From NCBI RefSeq assembly GCF_932274485.2, contig NC_065879.2, positions 17,038,591-17,102,590 on the forward strand: 64,000 bases of DNA. Direction: 5' to 3'. The DNA is from Patella vulgata. Lineage: Eukaryota; Mollusca; Gastropoda; Patellidae. Shown piece after piece: positions 1 through 11,074 of this stretch (the first letter of the stretch is position 1; every line of letters starts with the position of its first letter). A program made the position numbers and the translations under genes. The notes beneath the pieces are model-generated. The model ran no database searches. It was given only the letters and a program-made list of their open reading frames with translations, and had not been told where the DNA came from.

Positions 1-760
1 GCGAGTTAAACCCCATTGCATATCCACTGTATACATTGAAATATATAATATATAGCAATGCTCGCATGTCATATGCGTTACTAACAAATGTCACATGACA
101 TGTCAATGTATTTTCACGTGGAATGTGCCCCCATATGTGGTAATGAAGATATTCTGAGCCATCAACTGTAGATAGTATCACAACAGTGACAACATCCTGT
201 TTGAACAGCCTACTTACCCTTGCAAAATGGGTTAAGTGGCTTGGTTTGTAATTATTCGCGCAACGAAAGTTAGCTACTAGATTGGCGGGTCTGGATGGCT
301 GAGACTATGTGGTATATTACAGACAGCAAGTACAACACCAATCGATTAGATCATTACTATAACGCTTTGGTTAATAAACAAATAAGGTCCTGGTTAACGT
401 GATGTAAAGTATATAGCGACATTGAGTATGTTTAGCTTAGAGCGTATGCACATTTGAGATCAGTCAACCCAAGTCAACGCTCAGGCACAGACAATGCATC
501 TTTCAATTTACGGGTCGTTTATATTACTAGGATTTTGGATAATTTAAAAGTTTGGGTAGTTTTCGAGAAGTTTTTGTGTTTAAAAACAACACTCGTGGAT
601 AATAGTATTTGAATTTTGGATAATTTAAAAGATTTAGTGGTTTTGTTAAAACCACACTGGGGGATAATAGTACTTCAATCTTGGATAATTAGTTATGTCT
701 TCGGTTCTTGTAAGTATGATATTATTTCAAAGAAATTTGCTTCGTGACGGTCAGAGACTT
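1..760. other. Non-genic stretch with short tandem repeat
   Basis: No exon could be supported here. Positions about 529-700 hold two to three degenerate direct repeats of roughly 75 bp built on the words ggataatttaaaag and ggataatagta. The rest is AT-rich and featureless to my eye. The extreme left end (gttaaaccccattgcat) resembles the tail of the SINE-A family described below. Confidence 0.4.
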
Positions 761-834
761 TAAATGAAATGAAATGCTGTTTAACGTCCTACGGTTCTGC
801 TCCGACTGGGCTAATGAAGACGGAGACTTTAAAG

Positions 835-1126
835 GCCCTGGCTCGGGTTCGCTTCCTGTGTTGACTGTGAAATTTCCTTTTGCTATTCCGGCGTGGATCT
901 TCAGTGTCAGTGGTGCAGACGGAAGGTCTGATAAGAACAGCGTCTAGTCGTTCGGATGAGACGAAAACCCGAGGTCCCGTGTGCACATAACGTTAAAGAA
1001 CACTGATATAAGAGTAGACCGTTGCGTTGTTGTCCGGGTAAAATTTCCCTAATAGCACACTGTATAGCGTACGACCGTCATCCTTAGCTCTGTCGGTGCA
1101 GAATAGTAAGACACCATTTCATTTTA
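835..1126 (+). repeat. SINE-A copy (tRNA-headed), diverged
   Basis: This matches the body and tail of the commonest dispersed repeat of the window (SINE-A). Landmarks are gtctagtcgttcgga, gtaaaatttccct and the tail before ccatttcatttt. A short reverse-oriented SINE-A tail (about 761-826, gtttaacgtcctac) abuts it, so two copies meet head to head. Confidence 0.7.
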
Positions 1127-1214
1127 TTTCAGAGACATATTGGAATAGTTCAGCCCTGTTCATTTCAACCGTTAGTACGTGATGTTGCATTCATTGTGCT
1201 CAACACCACAGTTA

Positions 1215-1535
1215 GCGCAACTAAGTGGATAAGACGCTGGCTCGCTAGCCTGGAGGTCGGGGGTTCGCTCCCGGTGTTGGCCGAGAAAGTTCATCGAGGT
1301 TTTCCTGCTAGGTTCCCCTTGTCAGTGGAGCAGGACAGAGGGCCTGACAAGGACAGTTGTCTAGTCGTTCGGATGAAACGCAAAAACCGAGGTCGCGTGT
1401 ACACATGCGAGTGTACGTAAAAGATCCCTTGGCAGTTGGAATTCGATATAAGAGTAGCCATAGCGCTGCTATCCGGGCAAAATTTCCCTCATAGCACACT
1501 GTAGAACAGTAGGACGTTAAACCCCATGTCATTTC
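1215..1535 (+). repeat. SINE-A copy, near full length
   Basis: One of the better copies of SINE-A. The head reads like a tRNA gene promoter: an A-box-like segment (taagtggataagacgctgg) followed about 35 bp later by a B-box-like segment (gggttcgctccc). The body contains gtctagtcgttcgga and cgtgtacaca, and the tail ends gttaaaccccatgtcattt. Open frames over it on both strands are repeat artefacts, not genes. Confidence 0.8.
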
Positions 1536-1699
1536 AACCAGCGAGTTGAATTATCGATAATAGTAGTAAATGTAGGAGAACCGCACTATACGCAAACAAA
1601 ACCGTCAAGAAAAACCATAGAACTGTACTAGAAATAAAACCCAACTGGTCGTTTATACATAGCATGCGCGAAAGTGATGTATCACAACTTACTTCCGGT

Positions 1700-1990
1700 T
1701 AAACCAAATCATGAAAAGAGAGAGAGAGAGAGAAAAATGGGGTTTAAATTCCACTCGACACAAACTAGGTCATTTCGGAACTAACACATGGTTTAATTTT
1801 ATTTCAACAATTCGCTTGCGCGTAGAGGTCTTTAGCAGTGGGAGGAAACCGGAGGACCCGGAGAAAACCCTACTCCTTGTCACGTACAACCGGGAATTCG
1901 AAACCACGCCAGTTGACTCAATGACAGGCCTTATGATACATCACGCACGTGCTAACTATTCGGCCATCCAACCCCCCCCCCCCAAAAAAA
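1700..1990 (-). repeat. SINE-B copy (tRNA-headed) with (GA)n end
   Basis: Second dispersed family. On the minus strand the head reads ggatggccgaatagttagca, close to the A box of a serine/leucine-type tRNA, and then ggtttcgaattcccgg as B box. The 3' end is gtttaaaccccatttt followed by a (TC)n run, seen as (GA)n at about 1711-1734 on the plus strand. A poly-C/poly-A tract borders its head. Confidence 0.75.
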
Positions 1991-2039
1991 AAAAACATGA
2001 AGAAAAGAGTGTGAGCTTCAGAATAAAATAAGAAATGAA

Positions 2040-2825
2040 ATGCAATGGGGTTTAACGTCCTACTGTTCTGCTCCGAACTGGAATAAAATAAGAATAAAAC
2101 TTCCTTTGCACAATATAACCAAGATATATCCGAAATGAATGTTTAAACGTGTAAGCTATTTTGTATCAATACGATTAGTTGTCAGTAAGTTTGTCGTTCG
2201 TATAAAAGGATATCATCTGCGCAGACCTACACAAATTATAATAATAATCATTTTCAGTAAGAATGAGTCCCGGAACATGTTTTAGAAAACCTAATTTGTT
2301 TTTATTTGATATAATATTTCGCCGAACCTAATAAAAACTATGGGGTTAGTCTAGAATCTACAAATTTCTATTTAAACAGAGCTATATAGGCCTGGTGTTC
2401 GATACTATCCCAGAAGAATGACGAAACGATGAATTTTTATAATTTTAATGAATCTTCACATCTTGTACAATTAATGATATAAACAAACGATATCAATCAA
2501 AACAACGATGTAAAGCAAACATTCATTTTCCCCCGAACTCTCCACGACCTCTAGCGACACTAAAGGAACTTAAAGCTATTAAGAGTTACCTCCAATTACC
2601 TCTTACTATGACTATCTCATTTCAAACACCTAGTCATATTCTATCTTTACATTTTCTTTTTTGATGTATTATATTTATTACCTCAAGGTTTCTTCATAAC
2701 CCCCAAAAAAGTATGTTAATGGCTAAAATTTCCTTTTTAGATTGTAAGAAAAACTGTTTGCTTATAACATTATTAGATATATGTGAATAATAACAAATAT
2801 AAATAATTTATATTTTATTAACTTC
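2040..2825. other. AT-rich stretch without recognisable gene
   Basis: A SINE-A tail fragment (about 2034-2085) opens the stretch. Beyond it I see no frame with protein-like composition and no repeat shared with the rest of the window. Confidence 0.4.
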
Positions 2826-3232
2826 ATTAAACATACATTATGCAAGAGCTAAATCTGTCTATTGCAAATCTTTCTTTACCCTTGAAATGTTATCTAAATT
2901 ATTAATTAGACATTAATTAACCTATCCAGACCATAATCAACTCTAGATGGCATCGCTAGCCTGCGATCTTTAGTGGATTGTGAGCCGATTTACTGAATAC
3001 ATTTCCTTCGCAATTTAACGATTAAATGGATAATCGAGACTATACTGTTTATCGTGCTGACTTTAGTAATGATTATCAAGGCTAGCCGGAAATTTCAACC
3101 GCTTAGTTCTCAGTTCATAGTGGATCAATTTGAATGAAATTTTCAGCAAATTGCCTTTACATTATCTAGTTTTTAACTATTATAGTGAGAACTGCCAACT
3201 CGTTATCGAATCTCCCATAATGTATCTTTAAG
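2826..3232 (+). mobile_element. TTAA-ended MITE-like element (family M1)
   Basis: About 400 bp, starting ttaaacatacattatgcaag and ending cataatgtatctttaa, so its ends are inverted versions of a TTAA(A/G)ATNCATTATG motif. At least seven related copies occur in this window in both orientations. TTAA at both ends suggests a piggyBac-like mobiliser, but I see no transposase gene for it. This copy preserves the sequence that corresponds to the empty insertion site of the 14 kb transposon (catcgctagcctgcgatc, about 2951-2968). Confidence 0.75.
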
Positions 3233-3663
3233 TGGAAAAATTCAGTTAAGATTCTAAGGAAATTGTCTATATTAATTCAGACCTTAATAAATGATCTCGG
3301 CATTTTGCCAATTTTAAATGTGCTACCGATATTTCAAAAAGATACGTAGGCACGTATGCACATTTTTAAAAATCTGTTCCTAAACCCTGATTTAGTAGTG
3401 CAAACATTATCATATTTTTTCTAATCCGTTTGTATTGGTGAATTTCGGGAGGTATAATATTAGTAGTAGTAATAGTAAATACTCGAAAGCAGTGTCAATA
3501 GCTAAAGTGTGTATACTGTTTTGTAAAAGCCCCAAGTCAGATATAGTGTGTTTAGACTTTTTATGTAAGTTATTTATTGGTCATATTGACATTATATATA
3601 AAATATAAAATATCAGATAGCTACGATGTTTTTTTTTCTTCTAACAATATTTATCCAATCAGA

Positions 3664-3990
3664 AAATGAAATGAAATGGGGTTTAACGTCCTACTGTTCT
3701 GCTCCGAACTGGGCTAATGAAGACGGGCATATGAGGGAAATTTTGCCCGGACAGCACTACGGTCTACTCTTTTATCGAATTCCAACTGTCAAGGGATCTT
3801 TTACGTGCACGCCAATGTGTACACGCGACCTCGGTTTTTCGTCCCACCCGAAAGACTAGACAACTGTCCTTGTCAGGCCTCTCTGTCATGCACCACTGAC
3901 AAGGGGAAACCAGTCCGGAAAGTCTCGATGAACTTTCTCGGCCATCACCGGGAGCGAACTTTGCCACCATGGCTCCCTTCTGTGTATTGG
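3664..3990 (-). repeat. SINE-A copy, near full length
   Basis: Reverse-oriented SINE-A. The tail is gaaatgaaatggggtttaac at the low end, the body has gacaactgtccttgtcaggc, and the tRNA-like head is at the high end near ccatcaccgggagcgaactt. It lies upstream of the galactosyltransferase first coding exon. Confidence 0.8.
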
Positions 3991-4018
3991 GGCACATGGA
4001 ACGAAATAGAAAAATATT

Positions 4019-4374
4019 AAAGGACATTATGGGAGATTAGATAAACAGCTGACAGTTCCCAATATAATAGTTAAAAACTAGATAATGTAAAGGGAATATG
4101 CTGAAAATTTCAGTCAAATTGCTCCACTCTGAACCGAGATATTAACGATTACTGAAAATATAGTCTCTATTATCCATTTTTTGATTTAATCACCAATGAG
4201 CGTTGAGCAGCAGATCGGATTCAAATCCAGTGAAAATCCGACGCATATGATGTCATCGAGAGGTGATTAAGGTCTTTCCATGTTAATAAATGTCTAATTA
4301 ATAATTTATATAACATTTCAGGCTTAAAGAAAGACCTACAATAGACAGATTTAGCTCTTGCATAATGTATGTTT
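4019..4374 (-). mobile_element. M1 MITE-like element
   Basis: Reverse-oriented copy of M1, from ttaaaggacattatgggaga to cttgcataatgtatgttt. It ends about 25 bp before the acceptor of galactosyltransferase exon 1, so it supplies part of the preceding intron or promoter region. Confidence 0.75.
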
Positions 4375-4423
4375 CACTATAAAACTTTCTTTTGTTGCAG
4401 AATGTTCTCAAATCCGTGTTCAA

Positions 4424-5864
4424 ATGTATTTACTCGCAAAAAAATGGTGGAGGTGGTTATTAATTCATAAAAGCAAATTCTTTTTCTGTTGTGGTATCTG
4501 TTGGATATGCAAATTACTATTTGGAATGTATTGTGGTTTTTGTGTTTATACCTCGCCAGCCTCCTTGATACCACCGGCGGGAAAGTGTCGGGTAGATTTA
4601 CATCAGTTGGGTAGGTGATAATTTACTGTAAGGCCAATACAATATAAAAAATAGAAATACCTGACAGTTATGCTACCCACCCCTTTTTTATTAGCCTCAA
4701 TCGCCAAACATAAACTTTTGTCTTTCATTTCCCTAGCGCTGACACTCTGCTGATACTCTTTTATCGAATTCCAACTGTCAAGGGATCTTTTACGCGCGCG
4801 TGTGTATGTGTGGGTGTGTGTGTGTGTGTGTGTGGGGGGGGGGGGGGTGAATGTAGACGCCCATCGATCGCGCCACTTGCGTCAGGGTAAATTAGGCAAT
4901 GACCAGTTCCTACATCTGAAATAAATAATCTTGGATCAGACCTGAGCTTCTAGATAAGAAGAAATGTCAGTTTCTCCTAGCAAAACTCTGTAATCTCGAT
5001 ATATACAATTATTAATTGTTGTGATCTTCTGTGATATTTCGATATTATTGTCAATAATCTTACCCAGAAATTAAGCTAGAAATGCTAGGAGATAGATAAT
5101 ACAAATAAAAAGATTTTCTAACCAACCAACCATATTTTTTAGAGGCAAAGTAATCGTCAACACAGATATTTTCTTACTTGGCCTAGAGATTGTGGCGCGC
5201 GTTGGTGTCTAAACACACACCCGGGTCTGTCATTGAGTCAACTGGCGTGGTTTTGATTCCCCAGTTGTACGGACAGTTGGAATTCGAAATAAAGAGAAGG
5301 CCGTAGCGCCGCTGTCCGGGCAAATATGTCCCCCATAGAACACAACATGGCGTATGCCCGTCTTCATTAGCCCGGACAGAAGCGTAGGACGTTAAAACCT
5401 TAATATCCAAAATCAAAGATAGAGAAGTGTTATATTGGACTCTTGCAATCTTTTTTTCAGGTCAAGTTGAACCCATTCCATCATTTGTGCCAGAATTTTC
5501 AACAGCTATCTCTGCTAACACACATGTTATGAAAGGGGGTGTTGGCAAACCAAGTAACTGTGAAGCCAGCCAGAAACTTGCCATAATAATACCATATAAA
5601 GATCGGTTGGAACATCTGAAGATATTATTATATAGATTACATAATATGCTGACTAAACAACTATTACGATATACAATATTTGTAGTTGAACAGGTAATTT
5701 ACAGATCGCAGAGGGGGGGGGGGGGAGATGCCCGTATGGGTGTGGGAGTAAACCGGAGGACCCGGAGAAAACCCACGAGGCTGGACAGGCGACCCTATTC
5801 CTTAACACGCACAGAGTTAATCTAATGGCTACTGGGGAGGTGAGGATTCTTGTGTTATACGTGT

Positions 5865-5900
<36 letters not shown>

Positions 5901-8210
5901 GAGCGGGTCCACGCGACACAAGAGAGGGAAGTTGATGTTGTGTTGTTATTTCTATTACTAGGTTAACAATGGTCTATTTAACAAAGGACGATTGTTGAAC
6001 AGAGGTTATATAGAAGCCTTGGGGATTACCGACTTTGATTGTTTTATTTTCCATGATGTTGACATGATTCCAGAAAATGACCAAAATCTGTATATGTGTG
6101 ATGATTACGCCCGTCACTTGTCACCAGCAGTAGATGAAATGGGTTATAGGTGAGTGCAAGATCACTGAAACTTTTGTTATTGTCTGTATATCAGTGGTGG
6201 CCTGATAGATATGTGCCAAATTTGGTTGCAATCTAATTTGAAAATACCCGATGCAACGCGATAGTACGGTTGCTGATTTAGCTCGAGATACAAAGTCGAG
6301 CGCTTGAGATACTAAGTCGAGAGCGCTTCAACCGATGTAAGGACCGGCTGGGCGGGGCGGGGCGGGGCGTGGGGGGGGGGGTGTAGAAGCCCATCGATCG
6401 CGCCACTTGCGCCAGGGTAAATTAGACAATGCCCAGTTCCTGCATATGAAACAAATATCCTTGGATCAGACCTGAGCTTCTAGATAAGAGGAAATCTCAA
6501 TCTCTCCTAGTAAAACTCTGTAATCTTGATATATACAATTATTGATTCGTATAATAACATGCGATATACTCCCCACATGGAAGTGGGTAAATACAACGGT
6601 AAATACTTAGTGGTGGTGATGAGCATGGGATGGAATTTGTGTGTTTGGTGGGTGGGTGGGGGAGAGGGTAACCGTTCCGCCACTGCAGCTTTGGATGGAC
6701 TGTAACAACGAACAAATGAATATCTTTATTCTGCAAGTTTATCAATTTAAAAATAATGCACAAAATTATACAGCTTAAAACATCGGTTGAGACATGTTCG
6801 ATTGTATTATCTCGAGCGCTCGACTTAGTATCTCGAGCGCTTTACTTTAATATCTCAAGCGCACCACTTAGTATCTCTAGCACTCGACTTAATATCTCGA
6901 GCGCTCGAGATATTATTTTTTTTTGCGTGTCCTAAATCCGCCACCGTACGGCTGTTTTACAACCCGAAATTTTAACATTATCAGTGCGGTTTTGGGGCCA
7001 CATCACTTGAGTGGTCCAGTTAGGAACCGTTCTCAGAACGGAGCGATAACGTGTGACGTGTTTACACCGGTTTAGACAGTAATGTAAGCGGAGTAATGCT
7101 GGGTCATGTTAACTGTAAACTTCTTCCGGTTCCTCTAAACAAGGCGGGTGAACTATTCTTAAATCAACAATGTAGTGGACGTAATAGCAACAGGGTGATT
7201 ATTTGAGGTGGAGAGCTACTCTCATTTAGAAGCTAGTCCCCTTCAGTGGAACTTGTTTAAGTTTCATAAATGAGCTAGCCCCATTTCGAAGCTAGTCTCC
7301 TTCAATGGATCAGGTTTAAATTTTACTGTTCTCAATTTCAGTCTGAAGTACTATAAATTGGTTGGCGGAGTCCTCGCCATAAGATCAAGGAATTTCTTGA
7401 GGATAAATGGTTATTCTAATGGCTACTGGGGATGGGGAGCTGAAGATGACGACTTAGCTAACAGGTGATTCTTGTGTTATACGTGATAGAGAGAGAGATA
7501 GAGAGATCTCTCTCTCTATCACGTCTTAGCTAACAGGTGATTCTTGTGTTATACGTGATAGAGAGAGAGATAGAGAGATAGAGAGGGAGAGAGAGAGATA
7601 GGGGGAGAGAGAATATGTGTTATATAAAATACGGGACAGGCCTTGAGCAGTGGCGGCGCCAGCCGCCGGTGGTTGGAGGGGCAAAAATGGAACAAAGTTC
7701 AATATTAAGGGGGCAAAGGCATGAGCTACAACTAGGGGTAGGGGCCTCCCCCAGAAATTTTTGAAAAACAGGCTGCCGGAAATGCAGCCTGGCAGTTGAG
7801 ATAAAGTGTCAAACAAACGGACTTGTGAACCTCGACGAAGCCCATTCACGAGCGCCAAAGTAGGGAGTTCTTACGGAGGGTATGAGGGACGTTTGACATA
7901 GCGTGATGATGCTGACGTTCGCACAAAAGAGCTTTGTATATTTTGTTTTTCAAAATTCCCTGTAAGAGATCAGCTTATTTCACATACACTCAAACCCACA
8001 CGTAATCCAGTTTTGTCAAATTAACACACAGAAACAAATGTTTCGCATGTTTTGTTCCTTGCATGTTCTTTAGACAAAAGCGATTAAATATATAATAAGT
8101 TAGGGTATCGCTTACATGTGTACCTTCACATTCTATTAGATATTAAAATCAATCAAGCACAATCGGTGCGTTAACAGTTGGCCCCACACTAATCTATATA
8201 GGGTGTGACT

Positions 8211-8241
<31 letters not shown>

Positions 8242-9802
8242 TGGGGTTAAAACAAGCTAGGTAATTTCGGAACTAACATATCGTTCAACTTTATTTCAAT
8301 GATTCGCTTGCACGTAGGAGTCTTTAGCAGTGGGGGAAAACCGGGGGAGCCGAATAAACACCCCACGAGGTTAGAAAAGCGACCCAACACCTTGTCAAGC
8401 GGGGAATTGACACCACGCTACTGGACTCAATGACAGACCTTGTGATCTATAGCACATACGTTAAACCATTGGGTCACACACGCCATGCATGAATGGAATA
8501 AAGAAGGCTGATTGTCACAACATATTTGAAAATGTCGCAAATGTAAATTTAAAAACTTTTACAACCATGTTTCCATCATTTTTCATCAGCTATAATCTTG
8601 TTTGGGCGCCACGGTGACGTTGGTTTAGTAGCTAGATGGTCGCAGGTTCAATCTCTGTATTGTCTGGGCCCTTATTCACGAAAACTTAAACTAAGATACA
8701 ATCGAAATTTTAAGAAATACTGCAATTCGATTGGCTGACCAGTAAAATCAATTTGCATATATCAAATTTGCATATTGGTCAGCCAATTCCCCTCATAGTA
8801 AACTGCATGGTGTATGCCCATCTTCATTCGCCTGGTTGGTACAGAACGGTCGGACTTTAAGACCTTTTCAATCCCATCTCTAATCTTATTTTCAGAATAA
8901 TCAGTTCCGGAATGTTGATATCCCGGCCGCCTAATTCTATAGGCCGATACACTATGATAAAACATTTAAAATCACATAAATCTCCAATACGGTAAGTAAG
9001 TTCTTGTCACCTTGAAATTTAAATGATGTTGCGTTTACGCATACGGCTGGCCCCCAGATTTACATACTAAACTTAGACTGCCTACCTACAATTAGATCCG
9101 ATTGAGAACAGACACTAAGCTAGCTGACCAACATATTATAGTCTTAAATCGAAGTATACTTCGAGAATTTTGAGAAATATTTAATGGAATTGAATTTATT
9201 TATTTAATCTTTGTTTACATGCCAGATGCGAAACGTATAGTACAACCGTATTACAAAACAATATACTAATTTTTGGATATGGCGGCCATTCAAAGTATGA
9301 ATTAGATGGATTTCTGTGTGCAGAATGGCGGACCCATTGATTTTATATAATTTGTTTATTGCTTACAATGTGTAGTTTGTGTGCTACCTGTAGGGCACAA
9401 ACGTATAGTCGTTTGGATATGGCGAAAATTCGAGGTCCAGTGTATACATTGGCGTGCGCGTAAAGGTATACTTGACAGCTGGAATTCGATATAGGAGTAG
9501 ACCGTAGCGCCGCTGTCCTGGCAAAATTTCCCTTAAAGCACACTGTATGGCGTATGCCCGTTTTCATTAGCTCAGTCGGAGCAGAATAGTTTCACTCCAT
9601 TCCCTATATATTGTCAGCCATTTGATCTACACAATATAATGATATACTATTATTGACTTACAGACACAAACGACTTGATAAATGGCGGGAAAATTGGAAC
9701 GATGGACTCAATATAGTTTTCTCAAAGACCAAGGTAGTCACCATTGTCAAGCATGCTCTGTTTACCAATATTAAAGTGGATGTCGGAAATCAATCTGATT
9801 AA
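4424..9802 (+). CDS. B4GALT: Beta-1,4-galactosyltransferase, six coding exons
   Basis: Golgi type II membrane enzyme that transfers galactose from UDP-Gal to terminal GlcNAc or a related acceptor. Exons: 4424-4610, 5461-5693, 5962-6149, 7342-7464, 8896-8991, 9664-9802. All junctions are GT-AG and in phase, giving 321 residues. The first ATG follows an acceptor at 4400, so a 5' UTR exon probably lies upstream. Residues about 19-42 form the Cys-rich signal anchor. Family blocks in order: KLAIIIPYKDRLEHLK, FHDVDM (Mn2+-binding DVD at 172-174), NGYWGWGAEDDDLANR (229-244, acceptor and catalytic loop), GMLISRPP, and a C-terminus ending VDVGNQSD. The stem is short compared with the ~400-residue vertebrate B4GALT1. 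I cannot say which vertebrate paralogue it matches. Sequence and splice phases make the family certain. Confidence 0.95.
4790..4990 (+). repeat. Microsatellite plus 150 bp interspersed repeat in intron 1
   Basis: A (GT)n run and poly-G tract (about 4796-4847) precede a block starting gcccatcgatcgcgccactt. The same block recurs in intron 3 of this gene at about 6387-6543, also directly after a poly-G tract. It is therefore a dispersed element with a G-rich 5' border. Confidence 0.7.
5265..5400 (+). repeat. SINE-A 3' fragment
   Basis: Only the 3' third is present: cagttggaattcgaaataaa, then gccgctgtccgggcaaatat and a tail gtaggacgttaaaacctta. It lies in intron 1 of the galactosyltransferase. 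Confidence 0.75.
5740..5905 (-). repeat. SINE-B fragment, copied exon-4 scrap and (GA)n tract
   Basis: Positions about 5740-5818 match the middle of SINE-B (accggaggacccggagaaaa). From about 5822 to 5862 the sequence instead resembles the end of galactosyltransferase exon 4 plus the start of its intron: ctaatggctactgggga, then gattcttgtgttatacgtg. A long (GA)n run follows. See the findings for this copied exon piece. Confidence 0.6.
6280..6330. repeat. Inverted partner of the ctcgagcgct minisatellite
   Basis: Two units of gagatac(a/t)aagtcgagcgc occur here. They are the reverse complement of the minisatellite at 6812-6915 in the same intron. Confidence 0.6.
6387..6543 (+). repeat. Second copy of the 150 bp intronic repeat
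   Basis: Matches about 4861-5020 (gcccatcgatcgcgccactt through tatacaattattgatt) and is again preceded by a poly-G tract. It lies in intron 3 of the galactosyltransferase. Confidence 0.75.
6812..6915. repeat. Minisatellite, ~24 bp units
   Basis: About four to five degenerate units of cttagtatctcgagcgctcga. Each unit contains the short palindrome ctcgagcgctcgag, so the array can fold. It lies in intron 3 of the galactosyltransferase. Confidence 0.7.
7452..7600. repeat. Duplicated 5' splice site with GA/TC hairpin
   Basis: The exon-4 donor segment cttagctaacaggtgattct occurs at about 7452 and again at about 7525, 72 bp apart. Between the copies, a (GA)n run followed by a (TC)n run forms a perfect stem around agagatctctct. 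Reading through the first donor meets TGA at once, so the first donor (7465) is the productive one. Confidence 0.8.
7612..7790. repeat. Fragment shared with MAM-gene flanks, then G-rich repeat
   Basis: The segment tatgtgttatataaaatacg plus gggacaggcctt recurs at about 35366-35395 and in altered form near 48053. The following GC-rich part (ggcggcgccagccgccggtg) looks like the end of a small non-autonomous DNA element. Confidence 0.45.
8208..8505 (-). repeat. SINE-B copy with (GA)n end
   Basis: Reverse-oriented, with (GA)n at 8210-8238, the body cattcgcttgcacgtagg-like, and the B-box-like segment near ggggaattgacaccacg. It lies in intron 4 of the galactosyltransferase. Confidence 0.7.
8785..8865 (+). 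repeat. SINE-A 3' fragment
   Basis: Short 3' piece (cctcatagtaaactgcatgg to ggtcggactttaag) about 30 bp upstream of galactosyltransferase exon 5. Confidence 0.6.
9395..9605 (+). repeat. SINE-A 3' half
   Basis: Carries the regions gtcgtttggatatggcg, cttgacagctggaattcga and ggcaaaatttccctt, and ends near tttcactccattcc. It lies in intron 5 of the galactosyltransferase, about 60 bp before exon 6. Confidence 0.75.
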
Positions 9803-10530
9803 AACACAGATCCTGTTTCGTTTCGATTTTTATAGTTCAAAATTTCGTTGTAACCTGTCTTTTAAACACTAGGATCTAGAAGAGTTGTTATATTACCGGC
9901 GTTTTGGTTGAAGTGATGGGATAAGCCAATGAAACAGTCTATTACGACGACGTCTTGGCGTGCCATGCACGGAACTGTGAGTAAACCACTAGAAACGCCA
10001 ACGCTGATTGATTAGTCAATGTATGACGTCATAGGGTCAAAAGCCGCTTGTACGACCCCTGACACGACCTTATAGTACAACTTGTCAGATCTTCATATAG
10101 TGCAGGCCATCGAAAGTATAAAAAACCGAAACGAAACATAGATCTGTACATGTATTTTAATTAGATTGGTCGGAAGTGCACCTGAAATGCCTCCCAGTTC
10201 CAGTTTCTGGTGGCCATTTTAGTTTCATCCCATTTTTAACTAACGACAGTTCAACCATTTTACCATATTCATTATCCCATTAGGGACAGAACAGTAGGAC
10301 GTTAAACCCTATTTCATTACATTTCAACTATTTCCACTGTCACTTGTGATATTCATAAGCGAACTGTTATGTCTTGATTGTTGATCCCAACACGAACTAC
10401 GTCTTTCGGTCAAAGATGCTTCCAATAAACTGTTCCAAACCTATGCACTTCATCACTCTTGACCATATAGAATTCGTTTTCTCTTGACTGTTTTAAGAAG
10501 CTGTTAAAATGGAGATCTCACCTTGATGGA
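9803..10530. other. Probable 3' UTR and downstream region of the galactosyltransferase
   Basis: The stretch follows the stop codon. A SINE-A tail scrap lies at about 10283-10330, and aataaa at about 10426 is one possible, unconfirmed polyadenylation signal. No other gene is visible. Confidence 0.35.
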
Positions 10531-10644
10531 ATTGTGCACGATATAAGGACTTACCATTATTATTATTTCAAAGTTTGTACAGAGTTGTCCTCCCCGAAAT
10601 ACCGAGTTGATATGACCAGATCGTTGCCGATGTATTACCACGTG

Positions 10645-10662
10645 TATAGATGGACAGGCAAC
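10645..10662. repeat. Left half of an 18 bp inverted repeat flanking the LINE
   Basis: tatagatggacaggcaac here is the exact reverse complement of 14247-14264. The two halves lie on opposite sides of the LINE, the second just past its A-rich tail. Confidence 0.7.
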
Positions 10663-11074
10663 ATCCACGAAGCCTTTAGAATTCTGTGGCGCGGCAAAAA
10701 AATAGACCGGACAACCGTGACTAAAGTAAAATTACCTCCCATCGCGCAATTACCAGTATTAAGTTTAAAAGCAAAGAAACAGAAATCAATTCATAATATT
10801 TTTTTAATCTTGCAACCCATACATAGATAGACTACTAACTGATGATTGGGGTGTAAATGTATCAAAACATCGTCTTTGTTTACTTCGAACTCGCCCATGT
10901 GAATCCGATAAAACATGTCGAGTTTTCTTTAAAAACAAACCTACTAAAACACTCTTTAATTTTTACTTCTGCACAATTAATCATCATTCCGGATAGTATT
11001 ATACCTGATCATTATTTTCATAATTTTAAAATCCTTTATACCTGCGGGAATTTGGAGTATTAAGCAAAACCATT

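Noticed and set aside
789-986. Open frames over SINE-A copies, for example 1196-1420, 1308-1532, 3626-3859, 17233-17556, 41870-42106
   Set aside because: They are translations of the same dispersed repeat in different frames and orientations; conserved words come from the repeat, not from protein constraint.
1215-1290. A functional tRNA gene in the SINE heads
   Set aside because: A- and B-box-like words are present, but the cloverleaf arms do not pair well and the same sequence recurs with many changes, as in tRNA-derived SINEs.
7526-7858. 110-codon minus-strand frame with a serine/leucine-rich start
   Set aside because: The Ser/Leu run is the (GA)n tract read in reverse. No splice or family support, and it lies in intron 4 of the galactosyltransferase.
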